Notes: a model not told the origin generated them from the letters alone. A stretch of 37,132 nt of DNA from Lachnospiraceae bacterium (GCA_015057405.1 SVEK01000030.1:1-37132); one strand, 5' to 3'; shown: positions 15,320 to 24,468, counted from the first letter of the stretch. Program-made: numbers and translations.

Positions 15320-16849
15320 TTACTCGTTGCAAGCTTTCTTAGCAGTTTCAAACTCTTTGATAATCTCTGGGTCAGGCTTTTCTGTAAGAAGACTGACAAC
15401 TACCATGAATATACATGCAACGATGAATGCAGGAAGAAGTTCATATATGTCAAATGCACCACCGAGAGGTCTTACAAGGAATTTCCATGTGAATACCATA
15501 ATACCACCGCTGAGCATACCGGCAAGTGCTCCTGCCTTATTGGAACGTTTCCAGAACAGCGCAAACAGTACAACCGGTCCGAAAGCAGCTCCGAATCCTG
15601 CCCATGCAAATGATACTATCTGGAAAACTGAACTGTCAGGATCCCATGCAATAACAACTGAGATGATGGAGATAACAACAACGGTTATTCTTGCGAATAT
15701 CATTGATGTTTTCTCTGATATTTTCAGTCCGAAGAAATCGGTGAGAATGTCCTTGGAAGCACTGGATGATGCAGCAAGGAGCTGTGAATCAGCAGTTGAC
15801 ATTGTTGCAGCAAGAATACCGGCAAGAATTACACCTGCAATAAGTGCGGCTGCTATTCCGTGTGAACTGATTAATTTTGAAATTTCAACTATTATGGTTT
15901 CAGAATCCTTAAGTTTGATAAGTGATCCGTTTGCGCTCATGCAGTTTCCGATAACACCGATGATAACAGCAACTGCAAGTGAGATAACAACCCACACCGT
16001 AGCGATTCTTCTTGACATTTTAAGTTTTTTGCTATTTTCAATTGCCATAAAGCGAAGAAGAATATGAGGCATACCAAAATATCCGAGTCCCCATGCGAGA
16101 GTTGAGAATATAGTCAGAGCGCCGTAATCAGCAGCTTTTCCGTCTGAAAATACATGTGTCAGGTCAAAATATCCAGGAAGTGACTTTGCGTTGTCAATAA
16201 CACTGTCAACGCCACCGGCAGTAATTGTACCGAATCCTAAGATAACAACAAGGGCGATAGTCATAACGATGCTCTGCATAAAGTCAGAAGTACTTGCCGC
16301 AAGGAATCCGCCGATTGCTGTGTATAATACAATAACAATAGCACTTATTATCATAGCAGTGTGGTAATCGACATCAAATAAGCTGGCAAACAACTTTCCG
16401 CATGCTGAAAATCCTGAAGCAGTATAAGGAACAAAGAATACGATAATCACCAGTGCTGCGATTGCTGAAAGTATATGACGTTTGTCATGGAATCTGTTGG
16501 AGAAAAATTCCGGCACGGTTGTAGCGTTTCCGGCAATCTCGCTGTACTTACGAAGTCTTTTAGCAACTATGAGCCAGTTGACATATGTACCGACTGCAAG
16601 ACCGATGGCAGTCCAGGCTGCATCAGCAATACCTGTTGCGTATGCAACACCCGGTAGTCCCATAAGTAACCAGCTGCTCATGTCTGATGCCTCTGCGCTC
16701 ATGGCAGTAACTAAAGGTCCGAGTTTTCTTCCGCCAAGGTAAAAATCGCTAACTGATTTATTACGGTTGGCAAAGTAGATACCGATACCTACTACTAAAA
16801 GAAGGTAGGCGATAATTGCAATTAAAATGCAAATATTAGGGGTTGTCAT
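15320..16849 (-). CDS. putP: Sodium/proline symporter (SSS family)
   Basis: The 509-residue membrane protein has about 13 predicted transmembrane segments and the PutP features YLGGRKLGPLVTAMSAEASDMSSW at residues 37-60 (the sodium and proline site region) and GGFLAASTSDFMQ near 180-192. It couples Na+ entry to uptake of proline. Length matches E. coli PutP (502). AGGAGG lies 11 bp before the ATG on the minus strand. It is 62 bp downstream of the SDR gene on the same strand; a TGATATACT extended -10 in that gap may give it its own promoter. It ends at the bidirectional terminator 15191-15222. Confidence 0.9.
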   Translation of the reverse strand: MTTPNICILIAIIAYLLLVVGIGIYFANRNKSVSDFYLGGRKLGPLVTAMSAEASDMSSWLLMGLPGVAYATGIADAAWTAIGLAVGTYVNWLIVAKRLRKYSEIAGNATTVPEFFSNRFHDKRHILSAIAALVIIVFFVPYTASGFSACGKLFASLFDVDYHTAMIISAIVIVLYTAIGGFLAASTSDFMQSIVMTIALVVILGFGTITAGGVDSVIDNAKSLPGYFDLTHVFSDGKAADYGALTIFSTLAWGLGYFGMPHILLRFMAIENSKKLKMSRRIATVWVVISLAVAVIIGVIGNCMSANGSLIKLKDSETIIVEISKLISSHGIAAALIAGVILAGILAATMSTADSQLLAASSSASKDILTDFFGLKISEKTSMIFARITVVVISIISVVIAWDPDSSVFQIVSFAWAGFGAAFGPVVLFALFWKRSNKAGALAGMLSGGIMVFTWKFLVRPLGGAFDIYELLPAFIVACIFMVVVSLLTEKPDPEIIKEFETAKKACNE

Positions 16850-16911
16850 GATTAATTAATCCTCCTGTAAAATATATTTTTAAACTACATTTTAGAGTAT
16901 ATCATATTCTG

Positions 16912-17646
16912 CTAAAACCAACCACCATCAATTGTAATAATTTGTCCGGTCAGATAAGTGCTTTGAGAAGTAATTGAATATACTGTATTCGCTACTTCGT
17001 CGACCGTTCCGCATCTTCCGGCAGGGATATCTTCATATATTGATGAGAGTTCTTCGTTTGATAAATGTGAATTCATGTCTGTATCTATTATTCCGCAGGC
17101 AACAGCATTAACTGTTATGTTGCTTGGGGCAAGTTCTTTTGAAAGAGCTTTGGTAAAAGAATTAACCCCGCCTTTAGATGCTGAGTATGCTACTTCGCAG
17201 GAAGCACCGTAAGTTCCCCATACGGAAGAAATATTAATTATGCATCCGCACCGGCGATTAATCATATCTTTTGCGACTTCTCTACAACAGTAGAAAACCG
17301 ATGAAAGGTTGCCGGAGATAATGAGGTCCCACTCTTCGTCGGTCATATCTGTTAAAAGACCTACATGAGAAATACCGGCATTGTTTATCAGAACATCCAC
17401 GTGTGAATAATGATTATATATTTCGGAGAAAAATTGTTTGACGTCAGCAGGGACTGCCATGTCCCCGGTGAAACATATGCAGTCTGCTCCCAGCAATAAT
17501 ATTTCTTCCTGAACCTCTTTTAGTAAATCGGAGTTTGTTTTGCAGCATATTGCAAGATTATAACCGTTTGCAGCATATTTTTTGGCGATTGCTTTTCCGA
17601 TTCCTCTGGATGCGCCTGTGATAACCGCAACTTTTTTAGTGCTCAT
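16912..17646 (-). CDS. SDR-family reductase, probably EF-P 5-aminopentanone reductase (YmfI-like)
   Basis: The 244-residue short-chain dehydrogenase has the nucleotide motif GASRGIG (11-17), NNAG, and the catalytic Y154-x3-K158 (YSASK). The segments INISSVWGTYGAS and IDTDMNSHLSNEE are closer to the YmfI group, which reduces the 5-aminopentanone modification on translation factor EF-P, than to FabG; a fatty-acid or other carbonyl substrate remains possible. The start at 17646 is chosen because the N-terminal extension of the longer frame (from 17784) is not SDR-like and GTGAGG precedes this ATG. No efp gene is visible nearby. Confidence 0.75.
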   Translation of the reverse strand: MSTKKVAVITGASRGIGKAIAKKYAANGYNLAICCKTNSDLLKEVQEEILLLGADCICFTGDMAVPADVKQFFSEIYNHYSHVDVLINNAGISHVGLLTDMTDEEWDLIISGNLSSVFYCCREVAKDMINRRCGCIINISSVWGTYGASCEVAYSASKGGVNSFTKALSKELAPSNITVNAVACGIIDTDMNSHLSNEELSSIYEDIPAGRCGTVDEVANTVYSITSQSTYLTGQIITIDGGWF

Positions 17647-17703
17647 TGATGTCAACCTCACTTTCACAGTGTTAATAATACATAGGTAACGTGTAATGTA
17701 AAA

Positions 17704-17732
17704 AGTATATATCAATGAGAAAAATAAGGCAA
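17704..17732 (-). promoter_or_regulatory. Probable promoter of the SDR gene
   Basis: On the minus strand, TTGCCT, a 17-bp spacer and TATACT lie about 55-85 bp before the start codon at 17646. Positions are read from the complement. Confidence 0.4.
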
Positions 17733-17809
17733 TTAAAATTGTCAATCTCTTTGATGTGTGATAAAATATAATGGATTGTAGCATTGGATAATGCTTAGGA
17801 GTTTTGTAT

Positions 17810-17848
17810 GGGGAAAATTTTCGTCTCTATAGGAGACATAAAATGATA
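17810..17848 (+). other. Possible 12-codon leader ORF before the histidine kinase
   Basis: An ATG after TTAGGAG opens a frame encoding MGKIFVSIGDIK and a TGA stop. It contains a small hairpin, GTCTC-TATA-GGAGAC. It could be a translated leader or mere chance; there is no run of a single amino acid that would suggest attenuation. Confidence 0.25.
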
Positions 17849-17882
17849 AAGTTTCATTTGAACGGTTAAATGGGGGTAGCTG

Positions 17883-20435
17883 ATGGATAATAATTATTTG
17901 AAAAATGATAAATCGAATTTGATGAAGATTGCGATATCTGTGGTGGCGATTTCGGCTGTTGTGCTCATAATGTTATTTACAATAACGGGAAACCAGTCTG
18001 TTGAGCAATGCAAAAATCGTCTTAGAGATGAAACTAAAATGTCTTCCAAAAGATTTGAGAGTCTTATCAGTGTTGATAACCGCAACTTGAAAATGATTGC
18101 AACTGCTTTTGGGGGAATTGTATCGGCCAATAATACGATTGATGTTGAATTGCTGGATAAGATAGAAGTTGCTTCAACTTTTTCGGAAATATTTCTTGTA
18201 TATAATAACGGTGATATTGTTGGTGTTAACAAAAATGTTGAAAAGTATGCCGGAATTGAAAGAGAAGTGTTTAACAGAGTAGAAGGCATTACATTCATGT
18301 TTGATGAAGAACAACAATATTACGAATTGCTGGAATTTGTTCCGTTATTTGAAGGCAAAATAGCACTTGTGGGTGTTGGTAACCGTGGGTATTTTGCATC
18401 TACATTTGATATGGAGGGTGCATCTGTTTCCAGTGAAATATCGGTTGTTGATGCTGTGACAGGAACTGTATTGCTTAGTTTCAATAACAAAGGTGTTGTT
18501 GATACGAGAGTTAGAAATGACGTGTATGCTGAATTAAGTAGTTACACCCAACTTGAACATGAAACAGATGATATTACGGCTGAACCTGTAATGGACATCA
18601 AAAACAATATGGTAAACAAAATTGCGGGTGATGTGTGCTATAAGAATTCTGATGGTCAGAGTGAGTATGTTAGTTATGCTCCTATTGCAGACACCGGTTG
18701 GAATTTGATGATGACTATGTCTCAGCATGTGGTTTTGGAACAAAAAAGTGAATACAGGCAGAGGTTCGTTGTGCTTGTGTTATCTCTTTTAGCTATTTAT
18801 GCTGTTATTCTTGCGATATCAATATTATTATTCAGGAAGAATGCCAAGGAAAACGAAAAAATAATGATGCAGTATCGTGTCGCTGAATTAGCAAATGAAG
18901 CAAAAACTAATTTCATGTCTAATATGTCACATGATATAAGAACTCCTCTTAATGCTATTGTTGGGTTGGCGGATATTTGTGAGATGAATGCTGACAATCC
19001 TGCAAGGGTTAAAGAGTGCATAGAAAAGCAAAGAGCTGCATCTGAACATTTGCTCACTCTTATTAATGATGTTCTTGAAATGAGCAGAATTGAAAGTGGT
19101 AAAGTTACATTTGATAATAAAACATTTCATATAGGTGATCAGATACATGGCATTATTTCAATGCTGCAAAAAAAGATGGAAGAGAAGAATATCAAATGTA
19201 GTGTGTCAGTGACCAATCTTCAGCATGAAAATCTTATTGGTGATGTTCAGCGAATTAACAGAGTTCTTCTTAATGTAATTGGTAATGCGGTAAAATATAC
19301 CGGGTGTGACGGAAGGATTATTGTTACCATTAATGAGATTTATGACGGAATTCGTAATCATACGAACATAGAATATACAATCAGCGATAACGGAATAGGT
19401 ATGTCACAGGAGTTCCTTAAAAGAATATACGTGCCGTTTGAGCGAATGAAAGATTCAACCATAAGTCAGATTGAAGGTGCCGGACTTGGAATGACTATAG
19501 CTCATGACCTTGTCAGTAAGATGGAAGGAAGTATTGATGTTAAATCAGTTGAAGGAAAAGGCACGACAGTAAAAATTGTAATTCCGCTTGAATGTGAAGA
19601 AGAATCAACGGAACTGACTGAAGTTGAGGCAAAGTATAAAAATAAAACGGTTATAGTCGTGGATGACGATCCGGCTTTGGTAGAATGGATGCACAGGCTT
19701 GTTTTATCCATTGGGATGAAATGTGTGGCAACTACCAATGCATTTGAGGCACTTGACAGTGTTAAATTGTTGATAGATAATAACTCGGAAGATATTGCTC
19801 TTGTGATACTTGGATGGGTGATGCCTAGAATGGATGGACTTGAGCTGAGTTATCATATGAGAAAATATGTTGGTAATGATGTGCCGATTGTTCTTCAGAC
19901 TTTTAAAGAAGTCGGAGACAAAGATGGTGATATAAGAGCTGCCGGAATTAATTTGGTAATGACGGAACCGTTGTTTAGAAAAGATTTGTTGAAACTGTTT
20001 GAGGATTTATCATCAGAAGAAAGCAGCAGTATTATTCAATTGCCTGATTTTTCTGGACGAAGAATTCTTCTTGTTGAAGATCACAGAATTAATGCGGAAA
20101 TTGTATCCGAATATCTTGAGTATACAGGGATTAGCGTTGAAGTTGTCTATGACGGTCTTGAAGCAGTTGAAAGGATGTATAGCATTTCGGACGGGTATTA
20201 CGATTTAATACTTATGGATATTCGTATGCCAAAGATGAATGGTTATGATGCAACCAGAAAAATACGTGCCATGGGCAGGGAATACACGGACAATATTCCG
20301 ATTATTGCGTTATCAGCCAATGCATTTGCCGAAGATCGAAAGCTGTCACGCCAGGTTGGAATGAACGGTCATCTTGCCAAGCCGGTAAATTATGATGATA
20401 TATATAATGAATTAAGAAAATGGTTTAAAGACTAA
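17883..20435 (+). CDS. Hybrid sensor histidine kinase with one degenerate and one intact receiver
   Basis: The 850-residue membrane protein has a transmembrane segment at about 14-35, an extracytoplasmic sensor of about 260 residues and a second membrane segment at about 298-322. The kinase core has the HisKA box MSHDIRTPLN (phospho-His H350) and an ATPase domain (N-box NVIGNAVKYT, DNGIGM, GAGLGM). Receiver 1 (about 575-700) keeps the DDD acidic pocket but has G644 in LGWVMPRMDG where the phospho-Asp belongs. Receiver 2 (about 718-850) has D779 in LMDIRMPKMNG and K in the last strand. There is no output domain, so signalling must leave through receiver 2 or a partner. The three genes that follow are packed within 15 bp of each other. 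Confidence 0.9.
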   Translation: MDNNYLKNDKSNLMKIAISVVAISAVVLIMLFTITGNQSVEQCKNRLRDETKMSSKRFESLISVDNRNLKMIATAFGGIVSANNTIDVELLDKIEVASTFSEIFLVYNNGDIVGVNKNVEKYAGIEREVFNRVEGITFMFDEEQQYYELLEFVPLFEGKIALVGVGNRGYFASTFDMEGASVSSEISVVDAVTGTVLLSFNNKGVVDTRVRNDVYAELSSYTQLEHETDDITAEPVMDIKNNMVNKIAGDVCYKNSDGQSEYVSYAPIADTGWNLMMTMSQHVVLEQKSEYRQRFVVLVLSLLAIYAVILAISILLFRKNAKENEKIMMQYRVAELANEAKTNFMSNMSHDIRTPLNAIVGLADICEMNADNPARVKECIEKQRAASEHLLTLINDVLEMSRIESGKVTFDNKTFHIGDQIHGIISMLQKKMEEKNIKCSVSVTNLQHENLIGDVQRINRVLLNVIGNAVKYTGCDGRIIVTINEIYDGIRNHTNIEYTISDNGIGMSQEFLKRIYVPFERMKDSTISQIEGAGLGMTIAHDLVSKMEGSIDVKSVEGKGTTVKIVIPLECEEESTELTEVEAKYKNKTVIVVDDDPALVEWMHRLVLSIGMKCVATTNAFEALDSVKLLIDNNSEDIALVILGWVMPRMDGLELSYHMRKYVGNDVPIVLQTFKEVGDKDGDIRAAGINLVMTEPLFRKDLLKLFEDLSSEESSSIIQLPDFSGRRILLVEDHRINAEIVSEYLEYTGISVEVVYDGLEAVERMYSISDGYYDLILMDIRMPKMNGYDATRKIRAMGREYTDNIPIIALSANAFAEDRKLSRQVGMNGHLAKPVNYDDIYNELRKWFKD

Positions 20436-20450
20436 TGTGGAGATAGTTAT

Positions 20451-21563
20451 ATGGCAAGGAAGAAGAGCTTAGGAAGAATAATGGCAGTGCAGTTGATAAG
20501 GTCATTTTTAATAGTAATTGCAATGCTTATAACAGGGATTGTCAGTTATAAAGCTACACTTATGTATTATGAGGTTGTTGATGATTCTAAAGAAAGTGAT
20601 AATATACTTGACATTGTTGGAGATGTTACTGCAGACTCAGTCTCGCGCAATATTATTTATTCGGTTGAAGACAGCGGCAATATTACAGGTATTGTAATTG
20701 AGATACTTAATATGGGAACTAATAATTTGGACTATATTACAGTGCCGGTTAATACTCAGATTAATATTGATGCTCAGTTGTATAAAAGATTAACTTCATC
20801 AGGAATTGATGTTCCCCAGATTATTAATTTGAAAGATATTAATACTTATTTTGCGGAAAGGGCATCTTATGAATACGGAATATTGCTCCTTGAGGAGACC
20901 CTTGGGATTGATATAGGATATTATACCTGCATGTCTAAAAGTGTGTTTGATGAATGCTTTGTAAGAGACGTGGATGTGGAAATGTACAGATTGACAGATG
21001 CGGTTGTTAGTGGTGGTATGGAAGCTGTATCAGAGGGAAGTATTGCAGGATATATAAAATCATGGTGTGATAAGTTTAAGTCTAATATTGATTCAGAAAC
21101 AAAATTAAAATATGCAGACAGTTATTGCAATGTTAATCCGGAATTTATCTATTATTATGTGTTGAAAGGGGAGTATCAGGCTGATATATGTACCCTTAAT
21201 ACTGCAGAATGTAAAAGTTTATATCAGACAGTTTTGTCTGCCGAACCTCATACATCAGCACAAGTGGATGTACCGGATATAAGCTCTGTAGGTCTTAATA
21301 TAATAGTTCTTAACGGAAGTGGCGGAACCAATATAGCTGCTAACACCAAGAGTGTTTTAGTTGAAAATGGATTTAATGTTGTAAAGATAGCAGATAGTCC
21401 GGATGGAATAATAGAGAATACAGTTATATATGTAAAAAAAGAAGGTATGGGAAGAGATTTGATTCAATTCTTTAGCAATCCATCCATAGAAGTTGTGCAA
21501 ATGCAGGAAGGAGCTGACATTACCGTTGTTGTCGGTACTTCTGATGTTGGTATTGGTAAGTAA
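20451..21563 (+). CDS. Membrane-anchored LytR_C-domain protein
   Basis: The 370-residue protein has one N-terminal membrane segment (about residues 14-40) and a large extracytoplasmic part. A LytR_C domain lies at about residues 280-365, with the typical start NIIVLNGSGGTNIAANTK and end ADITVVVG. LytR_C domains often follow LytR-CpsA-Psr cell-wall ligases, but the ligase domain is absent here; residues 45-270 are not recognised. A cell-envelope role is inferred. GGAGA lies 9 bp before the ATG. It begins 15 bp after the kinase gene. Confidence 0.75.
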   Translation: MARKKSLGRIMAVQLIRSFLIVIAMLITGIVSYKATLMYYEVVDDSKESDNILDIVGDVTADSVSRNIIYSVEDSGNITGIVIEILNMGTNNLDYITVPVNTQINIDAQLYKRLTSSGIDVPQIINLKDINTYFAERASYEYGILLLEETLGIDIGYYTCMSKSVFDECFVRDVDVEMYRLTDAVVSGGMEAVSEGSIAGYIKSWCDKFKSNIDSETKLKYADSYCNVNPEFIYYYVLKGEYQADICTLNTAECKSLYQTVLSAEPHTSAQVDVPDISSVGLNIIVLNGSGGTNIAANTKSVLVENGFNVVKIADSPDGIIENTVIYVKKEGMGRDLIQFFSNPSIEVVQMQEGADITVVVGTSDVGIGK

Positions 21564-21575
21564 TGGAGGTTTGTT

Positions 21576-22301
21576 ATGGGCGGAATAGTTAATATTATGG
21601 GACTCCCAGTCAATATAATGACTGAAAAAGAGTATACCGGCCTTATGAAATCTTACGTAAGTAATGATAATATGAACATTATGTATATGGTATCCGCGGA
21701 GACATTTCAGGCTCTTTCGGTTAATGAAAAATTGCTTGAAGGTATGAAAGAAGCAGATCTGATTCTTCCGGCAGAAAGAGATTTGTTATTGTCGATTCAT
21801 GGCTATAAGGTGAAAGGGATTGTGAATAGTTATAAGTACCTTTTATATCTGTTGAGAAAAGAGAGCATATTTAAAAAGGTATATATTATAGGAAATAATG
21901 ATAAAAATGTTGAACAACTAAAAGAACTTATACTAAGACAAAACGAGGAATTGAATATTTGCGGTTCTTACTCCGTAGATGCAGGTGCAAGCGATGAAAC
22001 CATTATTAATGATATCAATTCAAATGAACCTGATTTGCTGCTTATAACAATTGACAGCCCAATGCTTGAACAATGGATAACAGAACATAGGTTTAAGGTT
22101 TTTGCAAAAGTGTGTGTAGGTCTTGGTAATATAACGGATAAAATGATAAAAGAAAATAACAGTCCTCCTAAATGGATGCTTGCTACAGGGCTTGATAATA
22201 TATATTTTGATATAAAGGAAAAGAAATATTTTGAAAACAGAAAAAAAACACGTATAATGCAGGCGTTACTTGCAGAATATAATAACAGAGATGCCAAATA
22301 G
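21576..22301 (+). CDS. Divergent WecG/TagA/CpsF-type glycosyltransferase-like protein
   Basis: The 241-residue protein follows the TagA fold pattern: N-terminal INIMGLPVNIMT, a central Rossmann part (VYIIGNNDKNVEQL), then KVCVGLGNITD and the late motif PPKWMLATGLDNIYFD, equivalent to the R-A-P-x-W-M-x-x-x-GLEW signature. The family transfers ManNAc or a similar sugar to a lipid-linked GlcNAc in wall polymer synthesis. The region where active members have an A-D-G catalytic segment reads LILPAERDLLLS, so activity is doubtful or altered. GGAGG lies 7 bp before the ATG. It sits between a LytR_C protein and a YitT-like protein. Confidence 0.7.
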   Translation: MGGIVNIMGLPVNIMTEKEYTGLMKSYVSNDNMNIMYMVSAETFQALSVNEKLLEGMKEADLILPAERDLLLSIHGYKVKGIVNSYKYLLYLLRKESIFKKVYIIGNNDKNVEQLKELILRQNEELNICGSYSVDAGASDETIINDINSNEPDLLLITIDSPMLEQWITEHRFKVFAKVCVGLGNITDKMIKENNSPPKWMLATGLDNIYFDIKEKKYFENRKKTRIMQALLAEYNNRDAK

Positions 22302-22309
22302 CAAAGGAT

Positions 22310-23194
22310 GTGGTTCGGCTGAAACTGTTAAATAAAAGATGGCTCGATTATGTTTTGATATTCATCGGAATAAGCCTGATGGCTGTAGGTGTGAGATTCA
22401 TATATGAGCCACTTTCTCTTGTAACGGGAGGTGTATCGGGATTCGCAATAGTTGTGGGTAAACTTACGGAAGGTGTTATTTCCGGCGGAGTGCCGGTGTG
22501 GGTTACTACGACGGTTCTCAATATTCCTTTATTTGTTGCAGGATGGTATCTGAAAGGAAGAATGTATATAATAAAGTCGCTTTATGCGACTGTTTTGTTT
22601 TCGGTGTTGTTGTATATTATACCAAATATGAATGTAGGAAAAGCAGACTATCTTATGGCAGCAGTTTGGGGAGGTGTACTTACCGGTGCCGGACTCGGTC
22701 TGGTTATTCTAACGGGAGCGTCGGCCGGCGGGACAGACCTGCTTGGTGCGATTATTAGAAGTTTTATGCCTGAGTGCAGTATATCCTCGTTGGTTATGTA
22801 TATCGATTCTGCGGTTGTGATTTCGGGAGCAGTGGTATTTGGGCTTAGCAATGCCCTGTATGCCATTATAGCAGTATATGTGGCGGCAAAGGTTATGGAT
22901 GCGGTAATAAGTGGTCCTAATTATGCAAAAATGATTATGATAATAACAGATAAACATATTAAATTAGCTGATGATATATTCAGGGATGTTAACAGAGGTG
23001 TAACAGGAATAGAAGTTACGGGGATGTACAGTAAAGAGATTAAGTACATGTTGATGTGTGTTGCATCAAAAAGAGAATCTATAAGAATCTTAAAGATTAC
23101 AAGGGATAGTGACCCGTTTGCTTTTGTAATGATAGCGGATATTAAGGAAATTTTAGGAGAAGGATTTGTGAAAGTAGATGAATATTTCAAATAA
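22310..23194 (+). CDS. YitT family membrane protein (DUF161/DUF2179)
   Basis: The 294-residue protein has five to six transmembrane segments in residues 10-205 and the signature PLSLVTGGVSGFAIV near residue 30. A cytosolic DUF2179 domain of about 80 residues at the C terminus (KMIMIITDKHIKLADDI... to ...VMIADIKEILGEGF) completes the family layout. Family members are common in Firmicutes; their transported substrate is not established. The start is GTG at 22310, with AAAGGA only a few bases upstream, an unusually tight spacing; no better in-frame start is seen. It begins 8 bp after the TagA-like gene. Confidence 0.85.
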   Translation: MVRLKLLNKRWLDYVLIFIGISLMAVGVRFIYEPLSLVTGGVSGFAIVVGKLTEGVISGGVPVWVTTTVLNIPLFVAGWYLKGRMYIIKSLYATVLFSVLLYIIPNMNVGKADYLMAAVWGGVLTGAGLGLVILTGASAGGTDLLGAIIRSFMPECSISSLVMYIDSAVVISGAVVFGLSNALYAIIAVYVAAKVMDAVISGPNYAKMIMIITDKHIKLADDIFRDVNRGVTGIEVTGMYSKEIKYMLMCVASKRESIRILKITRDSDPFAFVMIADIKEILGEGFVKVDEYFK

Positions 23195-23202
23195 TATGTG
23201 CA

Positions 23203-23244
23203 ATTTGTACAAATATTAGTCATTTATTTTGTGTAAATGTCACA
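23203..23244. promoter_or_regulatory. Two short palindromes upstream of the sugar ABC ATPase gene
   Basis: ATTTGTACAAAT at 23203-23214 is a perfect 12-bp palindrome. TGTGTAAATGTCACA at 23230-23244 has TGTG/CACA arms like a CRP/FNR-family site, but with a non-standard 5-base centre. Either may be an operator. Confidence 0.3.
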
Positions 23245-23288
23245 TATGATTTTGTGCGAATTTGGTGTATGATAAAGATTATCGGCGG

Positions 23289-23312
23289 ATTAGAGTATAG
23301 CTATGCCCTAAT
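23289..23312. promoter_or_regulatory. 24-bp imperfect palindrome upstream of the sugar ABC ATPase gene
   Basis: The arms begin ATTAG and end CTAAT around a central ATAGCTAT; 10 of 12 positions are symmetrical. It lies 44 bp before the ATG and could be an operator of a dimeric regulator or a leader hairpin. No T-run follows, so it is not a terminator. Confidence 0.45.
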
Positions 23313-23355
23313 TTGCAAAGAATGTTTTAATTAACCCAAGGAGGAACATTATAAA

Positions 23356-24468
23356 ATGGCAAGTTTATCATTAAAAAACATCAACAAAACATATCCTAAC
23401 GGATTTGTTGCAGTAAAGAATTTTAATCTGGAGATAGCAGACAAGGAATTTATTATATTCGTTGGTCCTTCAGGATGCGGTAAGTCAACAACACTTCGTA
23501 TGATTGCCGGTCTTGAGGAGATTACAGCAGGTGAATTGTACATAGGCGATAAGCTCGTTAACGATGTAGAGCCTAAGGATAGAGATATCGCGATGGTATT
23601 CCAGAATTATGCGTTGTATCCTCATATGTCAGTATATGACAATATGGCATTCGGACTCAGACTTCGTAAGACTCCGAAGGATAGAATTGATAAATTAGTT
23701 CATGAGGCAGCTAAGATTCTTGATATCGAGCATCTTTTGGACCGTAAGCCAAAGGCTTTGTCAGGTGGACAGAGACAGCGTGTGGCTATGGGACGTGCTA
23801 TAGTTCGTGATCCTAAGGTATTCCTTATGGATGAGCCACTTTCAAACCTTGATGCAAAGCTTCGTGTACAGATGCGTATTGAGATTTCAAAGCTTCATCA
23901 GAGACTTGAGACAACAATTATCTACGTTACACATGACCAGACAGAGGCTCTTACTCTTGGTACAAGAATCGTAGTTATGAAAGATGGTGTTATTCAGCAG
24001 GTTGATACTCCGCTTGACCTTTATATGAAGCCTAATAACCTTTTCGTTGCAGGATTCATCGGTTCACCACAGATGAACTTCCTTGAGTGTAAGGTTGTTA
24101 AATCAGGTAATGATGTTCTTCTTCAGTTTGGTGAGCGTTCAGTTAAGCTTACTGAGCCTAAGGCTAAGAAACTTATCGATGGCGGTTACGAAGATAAGAC
24201 AGTTGTTCTTGGTATCAGACCTGAAGATATTAAGGATGAGGAGATGTTCATTTCACAGGCAGATGGATGTACAATTGATTCAGTTGTTAAAGTATACGAG
24301 ATGCTTGGTGCAGAAGTATTCCTTTACTTTACAGTTGAGAACTTTGATATTACTGTTCGTGTTAATCCACGTACAACAGCAAGACCTGGTGATACTGTAA
24401 CACTTGCATTTGATATGACAAAGGCTCACATTTTCGATAAAGAAACAGAGCAGGTTATTGTTAACTAA
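23356..24468 (+). CDS. ugpC: Sugar ABC transporter ATP-binding protein (UgpC/MsmK type)
   Basis: The 370-residue protein has an ABC ATPase domain with Walker A GPSGCGKS (37-44), signature LSGGQRQR (135-142) and Walker B VFLMDE (155-160). A C-terminal regulatory beta domain (about 240-370) of the MalK/UgpC type follows. These ATPases energise import of oligosaccharides or glycerol-3-phosphate, and in Firmicutes one copy often serves several separate permeases. This fits its lone position with no permease or binding protein next to it. AAGGAGG lies 11 bp before the ATG and codon use suggests high expression. It has its own terminator at 24504-24533. Confidence 0.9.
   Translation: MASLSLKNINKTYPNGFVAVKNFNLEIADKEFIIFVGPSGCGKSTTLRMIAGLEEITAGELYIGDKLVNDVEPKDRDIAMVFQNYALYPHMSVYDNMAFGLRLRKTPKDRIDKLVHEAAKILDIEHLLDRKPKALSGGQRQRVAMGRAIVRDPKVFLMDEPLSNLDAKLRVQMRIEISKLHQRLETTIIYVTHDQTEALTLGTRIVVMKDGVIQQVDTPLDLYMKPNNLFVAGFIGSPQMNFLECKVVKSGNDVLLQFGERSVKLTEPKAKKLIDGGYEDKTVVLGIRPEDIKDEEMFISQADGCTIDSVVKVYEMLGAEVFLYFTVENFDITVRVNPRTTARPGDTVTLAFDMTKAHIFDKETEQVIVN

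Noticed and set aside
17647..17784. 46-residue hydrophobic N-terminal extension of the SDR protein
   Set aside because: It precedes a good start with GTGAGG, contains the predicted promoter, and SDR enzymes of this type begin right before the glycine motif.
17785..17882. Riboswitch upstream of the histidine kinase
   Set aside because: Only a 5-6 bp hairpin is seen; no conserved riboswitch core was recognised.
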